A stretch of DNA of 64,000 nt. Origin: Aeromicrobium sp. 9AM. GTDB lineage: Bacteria > Actinomycetota > Actinomycetes > Propionibacteriales > Nocardioidaceae. This document shows, piece by piece, positions 1-6,747 of this stretch; positions within the stretch are counted from its first letter, which is position 1; the number at the start of each line of letters is the position of its first letter. The notes under the pieces are model-generated. The model did not search any database and was not told the origin of the DNA. It saw only the letters and a program-made list of their open reading frames with translations. Both the position numbers and the translations under genes were made by a program. The stretch spans positions 1,078,334 to 1,142,333 of the forward strand of contig NZ_LR733304.1 of NCBI RefSeq assembly GCF_902506105.1, written 5' to 3'.

Positions 1-315
1 TTCCACGCGTTCTTCGCCGTCGTGGTGATGTCGTCCAACACGGTGTTCGCCGGCGACTACTGGCGCTCCCTCCACCGGCCCTATCGCACCGACCTGCTCG
101 CCGACCAGTACCTCGGCGGCGGCATGGCCTGGGCGATGGGCGAGATCCCGCTGATCCTCGTGATGGGCGCGATCCTCGTGCAGTGGTACCGCTCCGACGC
201 GCGGGAGGCCAAACGGTTCGACCGGTCCGAGAGCCGTACGGGCGACGAGCAGCTCGAGGCGTACAACGCCCGCCTGCGCGACCTCGCCGAACATGGAAAA
301 CGGCGGGACCCCTAG
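1..315 (+). CDS. Cytochrome c oxidase assembly CtaG-like protein, C-terminal part (partial)
   Basis: The frame is open from base 1, so the start lies outside the window. About 104 residues remain. They contain the end of one membrane segment (FHAFFAVVVMSSNTVFAG), a region ending in QYLGGGMAWAMGEIPLILVMGAILVQWY, which reads as the last membrane helix, and then a charged cytoplasmic tail. The GGGMAW.MGE..L motif and the layout fit the caa3_CtaG family of copper-linked cytochrome oxidase assembly proteins, often fused to CopD in Actinobacteria. The upstream portion cannot be judged. The stop codon lies inside the stem-loop that ends the convergent sodA gene. Confidence 0.7.
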   Translation, partial: FHAFFAVVVMSSNTVFAGDYWRSLHRPYRTDLLADQYLGGGMAWAMGEIPLILVMGAILVQWYRSDAREAKRFDRSESRTGDEQLEAYNARLRDLAEHGKRRDP

Positions 316-330
316 AAGGAGGTCCCGCCG
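301..330 (-). terminator. Intrinsic terminator of sodA, overlapping the ctaG stop
   Basis: A perfect 10-bp inverted repeat (CGGCGGGACC at 301-310, GGTCCCGCCG at 321-330) with a 10-nt loop. Read on the minus strand it is followed by UUUU (297-300), so it suits sodA best. The loop carries the TAG stop of the opposite gene. Confidence 0.8.
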
Positions 331-346
331 TCGGCCGTGTCGTCGG

Positions 347-964
347 TCAGAAGATGATCTGGCCGCCGGAGGTCGCCGCCGTGAAGCGTGCCTGGGCATC
401 GGCCCAGTTGGCGATGTTCCACCACGCCTTGACGTAGTCGCCCTTGACGTTGAGGTAGTCGAGGTAGAACGCGTGCTCCCACATGTCCAGCTGGATGATC
501 GGGATCAGCGTCGCCGGGATGTTGTTCTGCTGGTCGAACAGCTGCACGTTGATCAGCCGCTGGCCCAGCGTGTCCCAGGCCAGGATCGCCCAGCCCGAGC
601 CCTGCAGGCCCAGCGCCGACGCCTCGAACTGCGCGCGGAACGCGTCGAACGAGCCGAAGTTGTCGTCGATCGCGGCGCCCAGCTCACCGTCGGGCTTGTC
701 GCCGCCCTCGGGGGAGAGGTTCTTCCAGAAGATCGAGTGGTTGATGTGACCGCCGAGGTTGAACGCGAGGTTCTTCTCCAGCAGGTTGATCGTGTCGTGG
801 GCCTCGGTGCTGCGCGCCTCTTCGAGCTTCTCGAGCGCGGTGTTCAGGCCGTTGACGTAGTTCTGATGGTGCTTCGAGTGATGAAGCTCCATGATCTTGC
901 CCGAAATGTGCGGATCCAGAGCGCCATAGTCGTACGGCAGATCCGGAAGTGTGTAGTCAGCCAC
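347..964 (-). CDS. sodA: Superoxide dismutase (Mn/Fe family)
   Basis: A 205-residue protein, the usual length of the iron/manganese superoxide dismutase family, which converts superoxide to hydrogen peroxide and oxygen. The expected metal ligands are visible: His in [12 protein letters not shown], His in [13 protein letters not shown], and Asp and His in [11 protein letters not shown]. The [13 protein letters not shown] region is also typical. The sequence alone does not settle manganese versus iron. The GTG start at 964 has a strong AGGAGGA ribosome site 4-10 nt upstream. It stands alone, with its own terminator downstream and a structured leader upstream. Confidence 0.95.
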   Translation of the reverse strand: MADYTLPDLPYDYGALDPHISGKIMELHHSKHHQNYVNGLNTALEKLEEARSTEAHDTINLLEKNLAFNLGGHINHSIFWKNLSPEGGDKPDGELGAAIDDNFGSFDAFRAQFEASALGLQGSGWAILAWDTLGQRLINVQLFDQQNNIPATLIPIIQLDMWEHAFYLDYLNVKGDYVKAWWNIANWADAQARFTAATSGGQIIF

Positions 965-1175
965 GATCCTCCTCGGGACGTGGGCACCTCATGTGCCCGG
1001 TGTGTAGTTGTATGCGTTTCAACTGCCAGTCTGTCAGTCCTGTTCCCATACGCAACGGCGGTGCCCAACCCGTGGGCGGCAGGCCCGTGTCCGCGAGCAG
1101 ATGACGGGTTGGCATGTCCTAGTCTGTCTGTGGACATTCCGGGGGTAACCACCACGACGTACGAGGAGGATCGAG
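965..1175. promoter_or_regulatory. Divergent sodA / phosphatidyltransferase control region
   Basis: This 211-bp spacer holds both leaders. In the sodA leader there is a short hairpin (GGGCAC at 982-987, GTGCCC at 993-998). Further up lies an inverted repeat AGTTG-N9-CAACT close to a CTGACA-like -35 on the minus strand, a plausible regulator site. On the plus side a TAGTCT box (1120-1125) may be a -10, and GAGGAGGAT just before 1176 is a strong ribosome site. No gene is seen. Confidence 0.4.
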
Positions 1176-1751
1176 ATGGAGGAGCGCATCCTCACGATCC
1201 CCAACGCACTCAGCTTCGTACGCCTCCTGCTGGTCCCGGTGTTCCTGTGGCTCGTGCTCGGGCCCGAGTACGACGAGCTGGCGCTGGCCGTCCTCATGGT
1301 CTCGGGCATCACCGACTACCTCGACGGCAAGCTGGCACGCAGGCTCAACCAGACGTCCAAGATCGGCGCGATCCTCGACCCTGTCGCCGACCGGTTCTTC
1401 ATCCTCGCCGTCGTGATCGGCCTCGGCTACCGCGACATCATCCCGTGGTGGCTCGCCGTGATCCTGCCGCTGCGGGACGTCTTCTTGTTCAGCCTCGTGC
1501 CGTTCCTGCGCACGCGCGGCTACAGCTCACTGCCCGTCCACTTCCTCGGCAAGGCCGCCACCGCGAGCCTGCTGTATGCCTTCCCGTTGCTCCTGCTGGG
1601 TGACGGGAGCGGCACGGTCGCGGACCTGGCCAACGTGTTCGGCTGGGCGTTCACGATCTGGGGTGTGGCGCTCTACTGGTGGGGCGGCGTCCTGTACGCC
1701 TTCCAGGTGCGGCGGCTCATGACCTCGACGGCACCAGTCGTCCGGAGCTGA
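1176..1751 (+). CDS. pgsA: CDP-alcohol phosphatidyltransferase (PgsA-like)
   Basis: A 191-residue polytopic membrane enzyme. The CDP-alcohol phosphatidyltransferase signature D-G-x2-A-R-x8-G-x3-D-x3-D is intact in DYLDGKLARRLNQTSKIGAILDPVADR (near residues 46-72). Four to six hydrophobic segments follow. The family moves a phosphatidyl group from CDP-diacylglycerol to an alcohol at the inner membrane face, making phosphatidylglycerol phosphate or cardiolipin. In M. tuberculosis the syntenic gene is pgsA2 (Rv1822), directly before the DUF881 and small basic protein genes, as here. The acceptor alcohol is inferred from context only. The next gene follows after one base. Confidence 0.85.
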   Translation: MEERILTIPNALSFVRLLLVPVFLWLVLGPEYDELALAVLMVSGITDYLDGKLARRLNQTSKIGAILDPVADRFFILAVVIGLGYRDIIPWWLAVILPLRDVFLFSLVPFLRTRGYSSLPVHFLGKAATASLLYAFPLLLLGDGSGTVADLANVFGWAFTIWGVALYWWGGVLYAFQVRRLMTSTAPVVRS

Positions 1752-1752
1752 C

Positions 1753-2550
1753 ATGGCCGAGCAGGAGGCGCCGATGCGGGCCGAGGGCCTGCTCGAGCAG
1801 ATCGCCGAGACGGCGCTCGACGACGACTACTACGTCGTACGCGCCGGCAGCTACGCCGACTCACGCGAGTTCAACACGCCACTGACGGGTCTCGTGCTGG
1901 CGGCCTTCGCGCTCCTCGTGGTGATCGCGGCCGTGCAGACCCGCAACGACCGGCCGGCGACCGAGCGCGAGCGTGACTCGCTCATCAGCGACGTCGCAGC
2001 GCGCAAGAAGGTGCAGGCCAGCCGCGAGGCGACGGCCGAGCGCCTGCGCAAGGAAGTGGCCGACCTGTCGGCGTCGGTCGGCCAGTTCGACCCGGCCTAC
2101 CAGAACGTCCGCATCGAGACCGGCGACCTCGCCGTCACGGGCTCGGGCATCAGGATCGTGGCCGGCGACAGCACGCAGCGCAACACCGACGGAGTCATCA
2201 CCGACAACGACCTCCAGATACTGGTCAACGGCCTCTGGTACGCCGGCGCCGAGGCCGTGGCGATCAACGGGCAGCGCCTTGGGACCCTGACGGGCATCCA
2301 CTTCGCCAACGGCGCGATCAACGTCAACTTCACGGACATCGCGCCGCCCTACACGATCGAGGCGATCGGTGAGAGTGACACACTGTTGCAACGCTTCGAG
2401 AACAACCCGGCCGGTCGCTACTGGGCATCCCGGCAAAAGGACGCATCCGTGCAGTTCGGCATGACACCATCGTCTGACCTCTCCGTTCCCGCCGTGCCCG
2501 AGAAGCGCAGGACGATCCACCACGCAACCGCCATCAAGGGGGAAGAATGA
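1753..2550 (+). CDS. DUF881 family membrane-anchored protein (first copy)
   Basis: A 265-residue DUF881 protein. A cytoplasmic N-terminus of about 40 residues leads to one membrane helix (LTGLVLAAFALLVVIAAVQT). An acidic/basic coiled-coil-like stretch rich in Arg, Glu and Lys follows, then the extracytoplasmic DUF881 domain with the GIRIVAGDS, LVNGLWYAGAEAVAINGQRL and YTIEAIGES motifs. The role is not established; the family occurs beside division and cell-envelope genes in Actinobacteria and Firmicutes (YlxW/YlxX). It overlaps the next start by 4 bases (ATGA), so translational coupling is likely. A second copy lies two genes downstream. Confidence 0.9.
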   Translation: MAEQEAPMRAEGLLEQIAETALDDDYYVVRAGSYADSREFNTPLTGLVLAAFALLVVIAAVQTRNDRPATERERDSLISDVAARKKVQASREATAERLRKEVADLSASVGQFDPAYQNVRIETGDLAVTGSGIRIVAGDSTQRNTDGVITDNDLQILVNGLWYAGAEAVAINGQRLGTLTGIHFANGAINVNFTDIAPPYTIEAIGESDTLLQRFENNPAGRYWASRQKDASVQFGMTPSSDLSVPAVPEKRRTIHHATAIKGEE

Positions 2551-2879
2551 TCCCGGTCATCGGCCTGGCCATCGGCATCGTGGCCGGGCTGGTCCTCAAG
2601 CCGACGGTGCCCACGGACCTGCAGCCCTACCTGCCGATCGCGATCGTCGCGGCCCTCGACGCGGTCATCGGGGCGCTTCGCGCGCTGGGGGAGCGCCGGT
2701 TCAACGATCGCGTGTTCGTCGTCTCGTTCATCTCCAACGTCGTGATCGCGGCGTTCATGGTCTACCTCGGCGACCAGCTGGGTGTCGGCTCGCAGCTCTC
2801 GACCGGCGTCGTCGTGGTGCTCGGCATCCGTATCTTCGCCAACGCCGCGGCAATCCGGCGGAGGATCTTCCATGCCTGA
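2547..2879 (+). CDS. sbp: Small basic family protein (DUF1290)
   Basis: A 110-residue integral membrane protein with about three hydrophobic helices (IPVIGLAIGIVAGLVLKPTVP, LPIAIVAALDAVIGALRALG, VISNVVIAAFMVYLG). The signature LPIAIVAALDAVIGALRA and the basic tail match the small basic protein family, found in Gram-positives between two DUF881 genes, exactly as here. The function is unknown; linkage to cell division and envelope genes is a family-level observation. The start overlaps the previous gene by 4 bases. The end overlaps the next gene by 8 bases, so the trio is very probably one transcript. Confidence 0.9.
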   Translation: MIPVIGLAIGIVAGLVLKPTVPTDLQPYLPIAIVAALDAVIGALRALGERRFNDRVFVVSFISNVVIAAFMVYLGDQLGVGSQLSTGVVVVLGIRIFANAAAIRRRIFHA

Positions 2880-3576
2880 GAGGTCGTGGCGCTCGCTGTT
2901 CCGTCCGTCGGTCCCGCTCGTCGTGGCCGCGATCCTGCTGGGCGGCCTGGCGCTGGCGATGATCGCCCAGATCAACGCCAAGGACACCGACGACTACTCC
3001 GGCGTTCGCGGGGACGACCTCGTCGAGCTGCTCAAGTCGCTGGATGCGACCAACGAGCGGCTCAGCACGCAGATCGACGAGCTGACCACGACCCGCAACG
3101 GGTTGCTCGACAGCACCAAGCGCACCGAGAAGGCCGAGAAGCAGGCCAAGCTGCGGGCCGAGCAGCTGGCGATCCTTGCGGGCACGGTGGGCGCCAAGGG
3201 CCCAGGCGTGGAGGTCGTCATCGACGATCCCGACAAGAACATCGACGCCGCAGGTCTGCTCGATGCGGTTGAGAAGCTGCGCGACTCCGGTGCCGAGGCG
3301 ATCGCCATCAACGGCGTCGCCCGCGTCGTCGCACAGACGTACTTCCTCGACGACGACGACCAGATCCGGGTCGGCGGCCGCGAGATCAAGCGGCCGTACC
3401 GGATCGAGGCGATAGGGGACTCGTCGGTCCTGGCCGGAGCGGTACGCTTTCCCGGCGGAGTCATGGATGGGATCTCGATCCTGGGCGGCACTGCGAGCGT
3501 GACCGAGCAGAAGAAGGTCACGATCACGGCGCTGGCCGACGTCAAGGCCCCTGAGTTCGCACGACCATCTTCCTGA
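2872..3576 (+). CDS. DUF881 family membrane-anchored protein (second copy)
   Basis: A 234-residue DUF881 protein with the same plan as the copy upstream: short basic N-terminus, one membrane helix (VPLVVAAILLGGLALAMIAQ), a long charged coiled-coil-like segment (about residues 45-100), then an extracytoplasmic domain with EVVIDDPDKNID, GAEAIAINGVARV and YRIEAIGDS. I chose the ATG at 2872 because GGAGGAT lies just upstream and the membrane helix then starts near residue 12. A longer open frame back to 2782 would overlap the previous gene heavily. Function unknown. Confidence 0.9.
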   Translation: MPERSWRSLFRPSVPLVVAAILLGGLALAMIAQINAKDTDDYSGVRGDDLVELLKSLDATNERLSTQIDELTTTRNGLLDSTKRTEKAEKQAKLRAEQLAILAGTVGAKGPGVEVVIDDPDKNIDAAGLLDAVEKLRDSGAEAIAINGVARVVAQTYFLDDDDQIRVGGREIKRPYRIEAIGDSSVLAGAVRFPGGVMDGISILGGTASVTEQKKVTITALADVKAPEFARPSS

Positions 3577-3594
3577 TCTGGCTAGGAGCACGCG

Positions 3595-3972
3595 GTGATC
3601 CCTGAGGACCTCTACTACAGCGAAGAGCACGAGTGGGTGCGCCTCGACGACGACATCGCGACGATCGGCATCACTGACTTCGCTCAGGACCAGCTCGGCG
3701 ACATCGTCTACGTCGAGCTGCCCGCGGTGGGCGACCGCGTCGAGGCCGGCGCCGTCATCGGTGAGCTCGAGTCGACCAAGTCGGTCTCCGACATCTTCTC
3801 CCCGCTCACCGGTGAGATCGTGTCCCGCAACGACTCCCTCGAAGGCGGGCCCGAAGTCATCAACTCCGATCCCTACGGCGAGGGCTGGCTCATCAAGGTC
3901 CGGACCGCCGACGAGGACCCCACAGCATCGCTGCTCGAGGCCGAGGCCTACTCGGCGCTCGTCTCCGACTGA
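3595..3972 (+). CDS. gcvH: Glycine cleavage system H protein
   Basis: A 125-residue lipoyl carrier of the glycine cleavage system. It shuttles the aminomethyl group between the P, T and L proteins. The lipoylation site is the Lys in GELESTKSVSDI (near residue 61), flanked by the usual LGDIVYVELPAVGDRVEAG and DPYGEGWLIKV motifs. The start is GTG at 3595, with GGAG about 8 nt upstream. Its partner gcvP lies 2.8 kb downstream. GcvT and Lpd are not in the window. The order gcvH-garA-merR-nuclease-merR-gcvP matches M. tuberculosis Rv1826-Rv1832. Confidence 0.96.
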   Translation: MIPEDLYYSEEHEWVRLDDDIATIGITDFAQDQLGDIVYVELPAVGDRVEAGAVIGELESTKSVSDIFSPLTGEIVSRNDSLEGGPEVINSDPYGEGWLIKVRTADEDPTASLLEAEAYSALVSD

Positions 3973-4016
3973 ATCACCTCGCGATCACGACGTGTCGTGA
4001 GCGTACGGAGTGCTAA

Positions 4017-4036
4017 GTTGGAGACGAAGTCTCAAC
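4017..4036 (+). promoter_or_regulatory. Possible promoter and dyad before garA
   Basis: A TAAGTT -10-like box (4014-4019) overlaps an imperfect dyad GTTGGAGAC-GAA-GTCTCAAC (one base bulged). It sits in the 100-bp gap between gcvH and garA, so garA may have its own promoter. No convincing -35 is seen. Confidence 0.35.
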
Positions 4037-4072
4037 CCGCACTCAAGACCCCAACCTTCAGGAGTGAACCCG

Positions 4073-4525
4073 ATGTCAACGCCGGACCACGAGCCCGACG
4101 AAACCGCCGGACCGGTGCCTCCGAGCGATGACACGACGCACATCCCGATCCTCGATGCCGACACCGAGGAAATGTCCGCGTCAGATGTCTCGGCGGTCGA
4201 GAACCTGCCAGCCGGCAGCGCGATGCTGCTGGTGCAGCGCGGCCCGGACTCCGGTGCCCGCTTCCTGCTCGACAGCGACGTCGTGACGGTGGGCCGGCAC
4301 CCCGACAGCGACATCTTCCTCGACGACATCAGCGTCTCCCGCCGCCACGCGACGTTCACGCGCAGTGGGGCGGGCTACTCGATCGCCGACCTGGGCAGCC
4401 TCAACGGCAGCTACGTCAACCGTGACCGCATCGACAGCGACGTGACGTTGTCGGGCGGCGATGAGGTCCAGATCGGCAAGTACCGCCTGATCTACTTCGC
4501 CGGAGCCCTGAAGGGCGGAGCGTGA
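4073..4525 (+). CDS. garA: FHA-domain regulator GarA/OdhI-like
   Basis: A 150-residue protein with a flexible acidic N-terminal tail and a C-terminal FHA domain (about residues 50-145). The FHA core motifs are GRHPDSDIFLDD, SVSRRHATF and GSLNGSYVN. The tail has DDTTHIPILDAD (Thr21-Thr22), which resembles the TT phospho-acceptor site of GarA/OdhI. In mycobacteria and corynebacteria that site is modified by PknB/PknG, and the protein controls 2-oxoglutarate dehydrogenase and glutamate metabolism. That role is inferred here from family and synteny (Rv1827). The ATG at 4073 is preferred over 4010 because of AGGAGTGA upstream. Confidence 0.88.
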   Translation: MSTPDHEPDETAGPVPPSDDTTHIPILDADTEEMSASDVSAVENLPAGSAMLLVQRGPDSGARFLLDSDVVTVGRHPDSDIFLDDISVSRRHATFTRSGAGYSIADLGSLNGSYVNRDRIDSDVTLSGGDEVQIGKYRLIYFAGALKGGA

Positions 4526-5241
4526 CCGAACCCCTGCCGGAGCTTTCGCGCCTCGGCATCGGCAAGGTGCTCGACGAGCTCCTGCCGGAGTTCCCGGATC
4601 TCACGATCACCAAGATCCGCTACCTGGAGTCCGAAGGGCTGCTCGAGCCGGAGCGTACGTCGTCGGGTTATCGCAAGTTCTCGTTCGGCGACGTCGAGCG
4701 CCTGCGCTTCATCCTGCGTCAGCAGCGCGACAAGTTCTGGCCGCTGAGCCACATCCGTCAGGTGCTCGACGACATGGACCGCGGTGTCGTGCCCGACACG
4801 CAGCTCGGCAGCACCACACGGGTGCCGCAGCTGAGCCTCGCGGTCGACGGCCTGCCGACGGCCGAGACCTTCGCGGAGCCCAAGAGCACGGCACGCCTGT
4901 CGCGTGAGGAGCTGCTCGACTCGGCCGGCATCGACTCCGACACGCTCGACGCGATCGAGGAGTTCGGCTTGATCGTGCGCCGGCCCACCCAGGCGTACTA
5001 CGACGGTGAGGCGCTGCAGGTCGCAGCGCTGGTGGGGGAGTTCGTCGAGCTCGGCATCGAGCCGCGCCACCTGCGCATCTTCCGCGCTGCAGCCGATCGC
5101 GAGGTCGCGCTGTTCGAGCAGGTCGTGACGCCACGGTCCCGCCAGCTCGACAAGGAAGCCAGCGAGCAGACCGTGTCGGCACTGGCCGCCCTGTCCGTAC
5201 GCCTGCAGAGCGTCCTCGTCAGAAGTCGATTGCGCGGCTAG
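4522..5241 (+). CDS. ftsR: MerR-family transcriptional regulator (FtsR-like)
   Basis: A 239-residue MerR-type activator. The N-terminal winged helix (LGIGKVLDELLPEFPDLTITKIRYLESEGLLEPERTSSGYRKFSFGDVERLRFILRQQRD) is complete. A long C-terminal effector region has no cysteine cluster, so it does not look metal-sensing. The order after garA matches M. tuberculosis Rv1828 and corynebacterial FtsR, an activator of ftsZ. That target is inferred, not seen. The start is GTG at 4522, overlapping the garA stop by 4 bases. Confidence 0.85.
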   Translation: MTEPLPELSRLGIGKVLDELLPEFPDLTITKIRYLESEGLLEPERTSSGYRKFSFGDVERLRFILRQQRDKFWPLSHIRQVLDDMDRGVVPDTQLGSTTRVPQLSLAVDGLPTAETFAEPKSTARLSREELLDSAGIDSDTLDAIEEFGLIVRRPTQAYYDGEALQVAALVGEFVELGIEPRHLRIFRAAADREVALFEQVVTPRSRQLDKEASEQTVSALAALSVRLQSVLVRSRLRG

Positions 5242-5245
5242 TCCC

Positions 5246-5725
5246 ATGCGCGAGGTCGAGGTGGTGGGCGTACGTGTCGAGATGCCGACCAACCAGCCGC
5301 TGGTGCTCCTCCGAGAGGTGGACGGGGGCCGCTACCTGCCGATCTGGATCGGCGCGGTCGAGGCGTCCGCCATCGCGTACGCGCAGCAGGGCACGGTCAC
5401 GCCCCGGCCGCTGACGCACGAGCTGATGCAGAGCATCGTCGAGGCCCTGGGCGACGAGCTCGACGCGGTCCAGATCACCGACGTCCGCGAAGGCATCTTC
5501 TACGCCCTGCTGATCTTCGCATCGGGCGCCGAGGTCGAGGCGCGACCGTCGGACTCGATCGCCCTGGCCCTGCGCTCGGGCGCGCGGATCCTGTGCACCG
5601 AGGACGTGCTGGACGAAGCCGGCATCCTCGCGACGACGGACGAGGACGAGGAGATCGAGAAGTTCCGCGAGTTCCTCGATGAGATCAGCCCGGAGGATTT
5701 CGACAAGCCCGACCCGGAGGCCTAA
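5246..5725 (+). CDS. Bifunctional nuclease family protein (DUF151)
   Basis: A 159-residue DUF151 protein. The conserved core LVLLREVDGGRYLPIWIGAVEASAIAYAQQG, HELMQSIVEALG and ARPSDSIALALR is present, followed by an acidic tail rich in Glu and Asp. Plant and bacterial members have been described as nucleases acting on DNA and RNA; the bacterial role is not settled. The gene follows the MerR gene by 4 bases and matches Rv1829 in the conserved block, so it is likely co-transcribed from garA. Downstream is a 42-bp repeat copy. Confidence 0.85.
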   Translation: MREVEVVGVRVEMPTNQPLVLLREVDGGRYLPIWIGAVEASAIAYAQQGTVTPRPLTHELMQSIVEALGDELDAVQITDVREGIFYALLIFASGAEVEARPSDSIALALRSGARILCTEDVLDEAGILATTDEDEEIEKFREFLDEISPEDFDKPDPEA

Positions 5726-5769
5726 GTCTCAAGTCTTACTTCAAGGTTGAGGCTTGCGGTTCCTAGGAA

Positions 5770-5811
5770 GGCCGCCCGCGGCCGACCGGGAGCGAGCTCT
5801 GCGAGCGAAGG
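5770..5811. repeat. 42-bp intergenic repeat, copy A
   Basis: This sequence recurs at 43494-43535 with 41 of 42 bases identical. It begins with a self-complementary GGCCGC-CC-GCGGCC segment and continues GGGAGCGAGCTCTGCGAGCG. Both copies lie just downstream of a plus-strand gene. It may be a REP-like element or part of a termination region. Confidence 0.75.
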
Positions 5812-5839
5812 ACGACACGCCCGGGTTTGCGCTCGGTCG

Positions 5840-5886
5840 TTGCTTTGGCAAAGTCTCACCCTTACCTTGAGAGAACTACTGAGGTA
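5840..5886 (+). promoter_or_regulatory. Promoter and dyad of the second MerR gene
   Basis: A TTGCTT (5840-5845)-N17-TACCTT (5863-5868) promoter is followed by an inverted repeat TACCT-N14-AGGTA (5863-5886) that starts on the -10 box. MerR proteins commonly bind at or between promoter boxes, so self-control is plausible. A related motif CTTACTTCAAGGTTGAG lies upstream at about 5735-5751. Confidence 0.5.
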
Positions 5887-5946
5887 CACGGATGTAGTTC
5901 CGTGGAGGTAGTCTTCCCCAATACACAGCATTGGAAGGCATTTCGG

Positions 5947-6531
5947 ATGATCGAGTCACGCGACGACGACGTCACAGCCACCACGGAGGCCGTGGCGGAG
6001 GCCAACGACCAAGGCTTGCTGTTCACCGACGATGTCTCCCCGCTTCCTGAGGACGCCGGATTCCGCGGCCCGACCGCGTGCAGCGCCGCAGGCATCACCT
6101 ACCGGCAGCTGGACTACTGGGCTCGCACCAAGTTGGTCGAGCCGACCGTACGCTCGGCGACCGGCTCCGGCACGCAGCGCCTCTACTCGTTCAAGGACAT
6201 CCTGCTGCTCAAGATCATCAAGCGTCTGCTCGACGCCGGTGTCTCGCTGCAGCAGATCCGCATCGCGATCGACCACCTCCGCGTACGCGGCACCGACGAC
6301 CTGACGCAGGTCACCCTGATGAGTGACGGCGCCAGCGTCTACGAATGCCGCTCCGCCGACGAGGTCATCGACCTCCTGCAGGGCGGCCAGGGTGTGTTCG
6401 GCATCGCGATCGGCGGCGTGTGGAAGGAGATCGAGGGCTCGCTCCACGAGCTCCCGAGCGAGCGCGCGGTCGAGATCAGCCTTGCCGACGACGAGCTCGC
6501 GGCCCGTCGCCGCGCCCGCCTCAGCTCCTAG
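5947..6531 (+). CDS. MerR-family transcriptional regulator (Rv1830-like)
   Basis: A 194-residue MerR regulator. About 45 acidic residues precede the winged helix SAAGITYRQLDYWARTKLVEPTVRSATGSGTQRLYSFKDILLLKIIKRLLDAGVSLQQIRIAIDHLR. The C-terminal part is short and lacks metal-binding cysteines. The ATG at 5947 was chosen since the longer frame from 5827 runs through the predicted promoter. It is the second MerR gene of the block and matches Rv1830. Its likely target region includes its own dyad promoter; the downstream glycine riboswitch and gcvP form a separate unit. Confidence 0.85.
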   Translation: MIESRDDDVTATTEAVAEANDQGLLFTDDVSPLPEDAGFRGPTACSAAGITYRQLDYWARTKLVEPTVRSATGSGTQRLYSFKDILLLKIIKRLLDAGVSLQQIRIAIDHLRVRGTDDLTQVTLMSDGASVYECRSADEVIDLLQGGQGVFGIAIGGVWKEIEGSLHELPSERAVEISLADDELAARRRARLSS

Positions 6532-6576
6532 CCCACACACCTCGGCACCACCTTGGTAGGCTGGGGGTGCTGTCGA

Positions 6577-6745
6577 CCGCGCGTGGGAGAGTTCGCCCAG
6601 GCGGCGCCGAAGGGGCAATTCCTCCCCGGAACCTCTCAGGCACCAAGGACCACGCGACCGAGGCAATTCTGAAGCGCTCAGCCTTCGCGGTTGGGAGTGA
6701 CAGAAGGGGAGGCGTAGATCGACGCCTCTACCTTCGGGAGCCTCC
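6577..6745 (+). ncRNA. Glycine riboswitch (gcvT element), single aptamer, ahead of gcvP
   Basis: The aptamer core is recognisable. A P1 stem (CGCGTGG 6580-6586 with CCACGCG 6650-6656) encloses GGGAGAG, then GCGCCGAAGGGGCAA, CCTCTCAGGCA and CCAAGGAC, the conserved glycine aptamer pieces. The second half (6657-6708) keeps only remnants such as GTGACAGAAGGGGAGG, so this looks like a singlet with a degenerate second aptamer. A stem GAGGCGT/ACGCCTC (6709-6728) sits 20 nt before the GTG. GGAGGC (6708-6713) could alternatively pair with GCCTCC (6740-6745) next to the GGGAG ribosome site, suggesting translational control. Confidence 0.85.
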
Positions 6746-6747
6746 TC

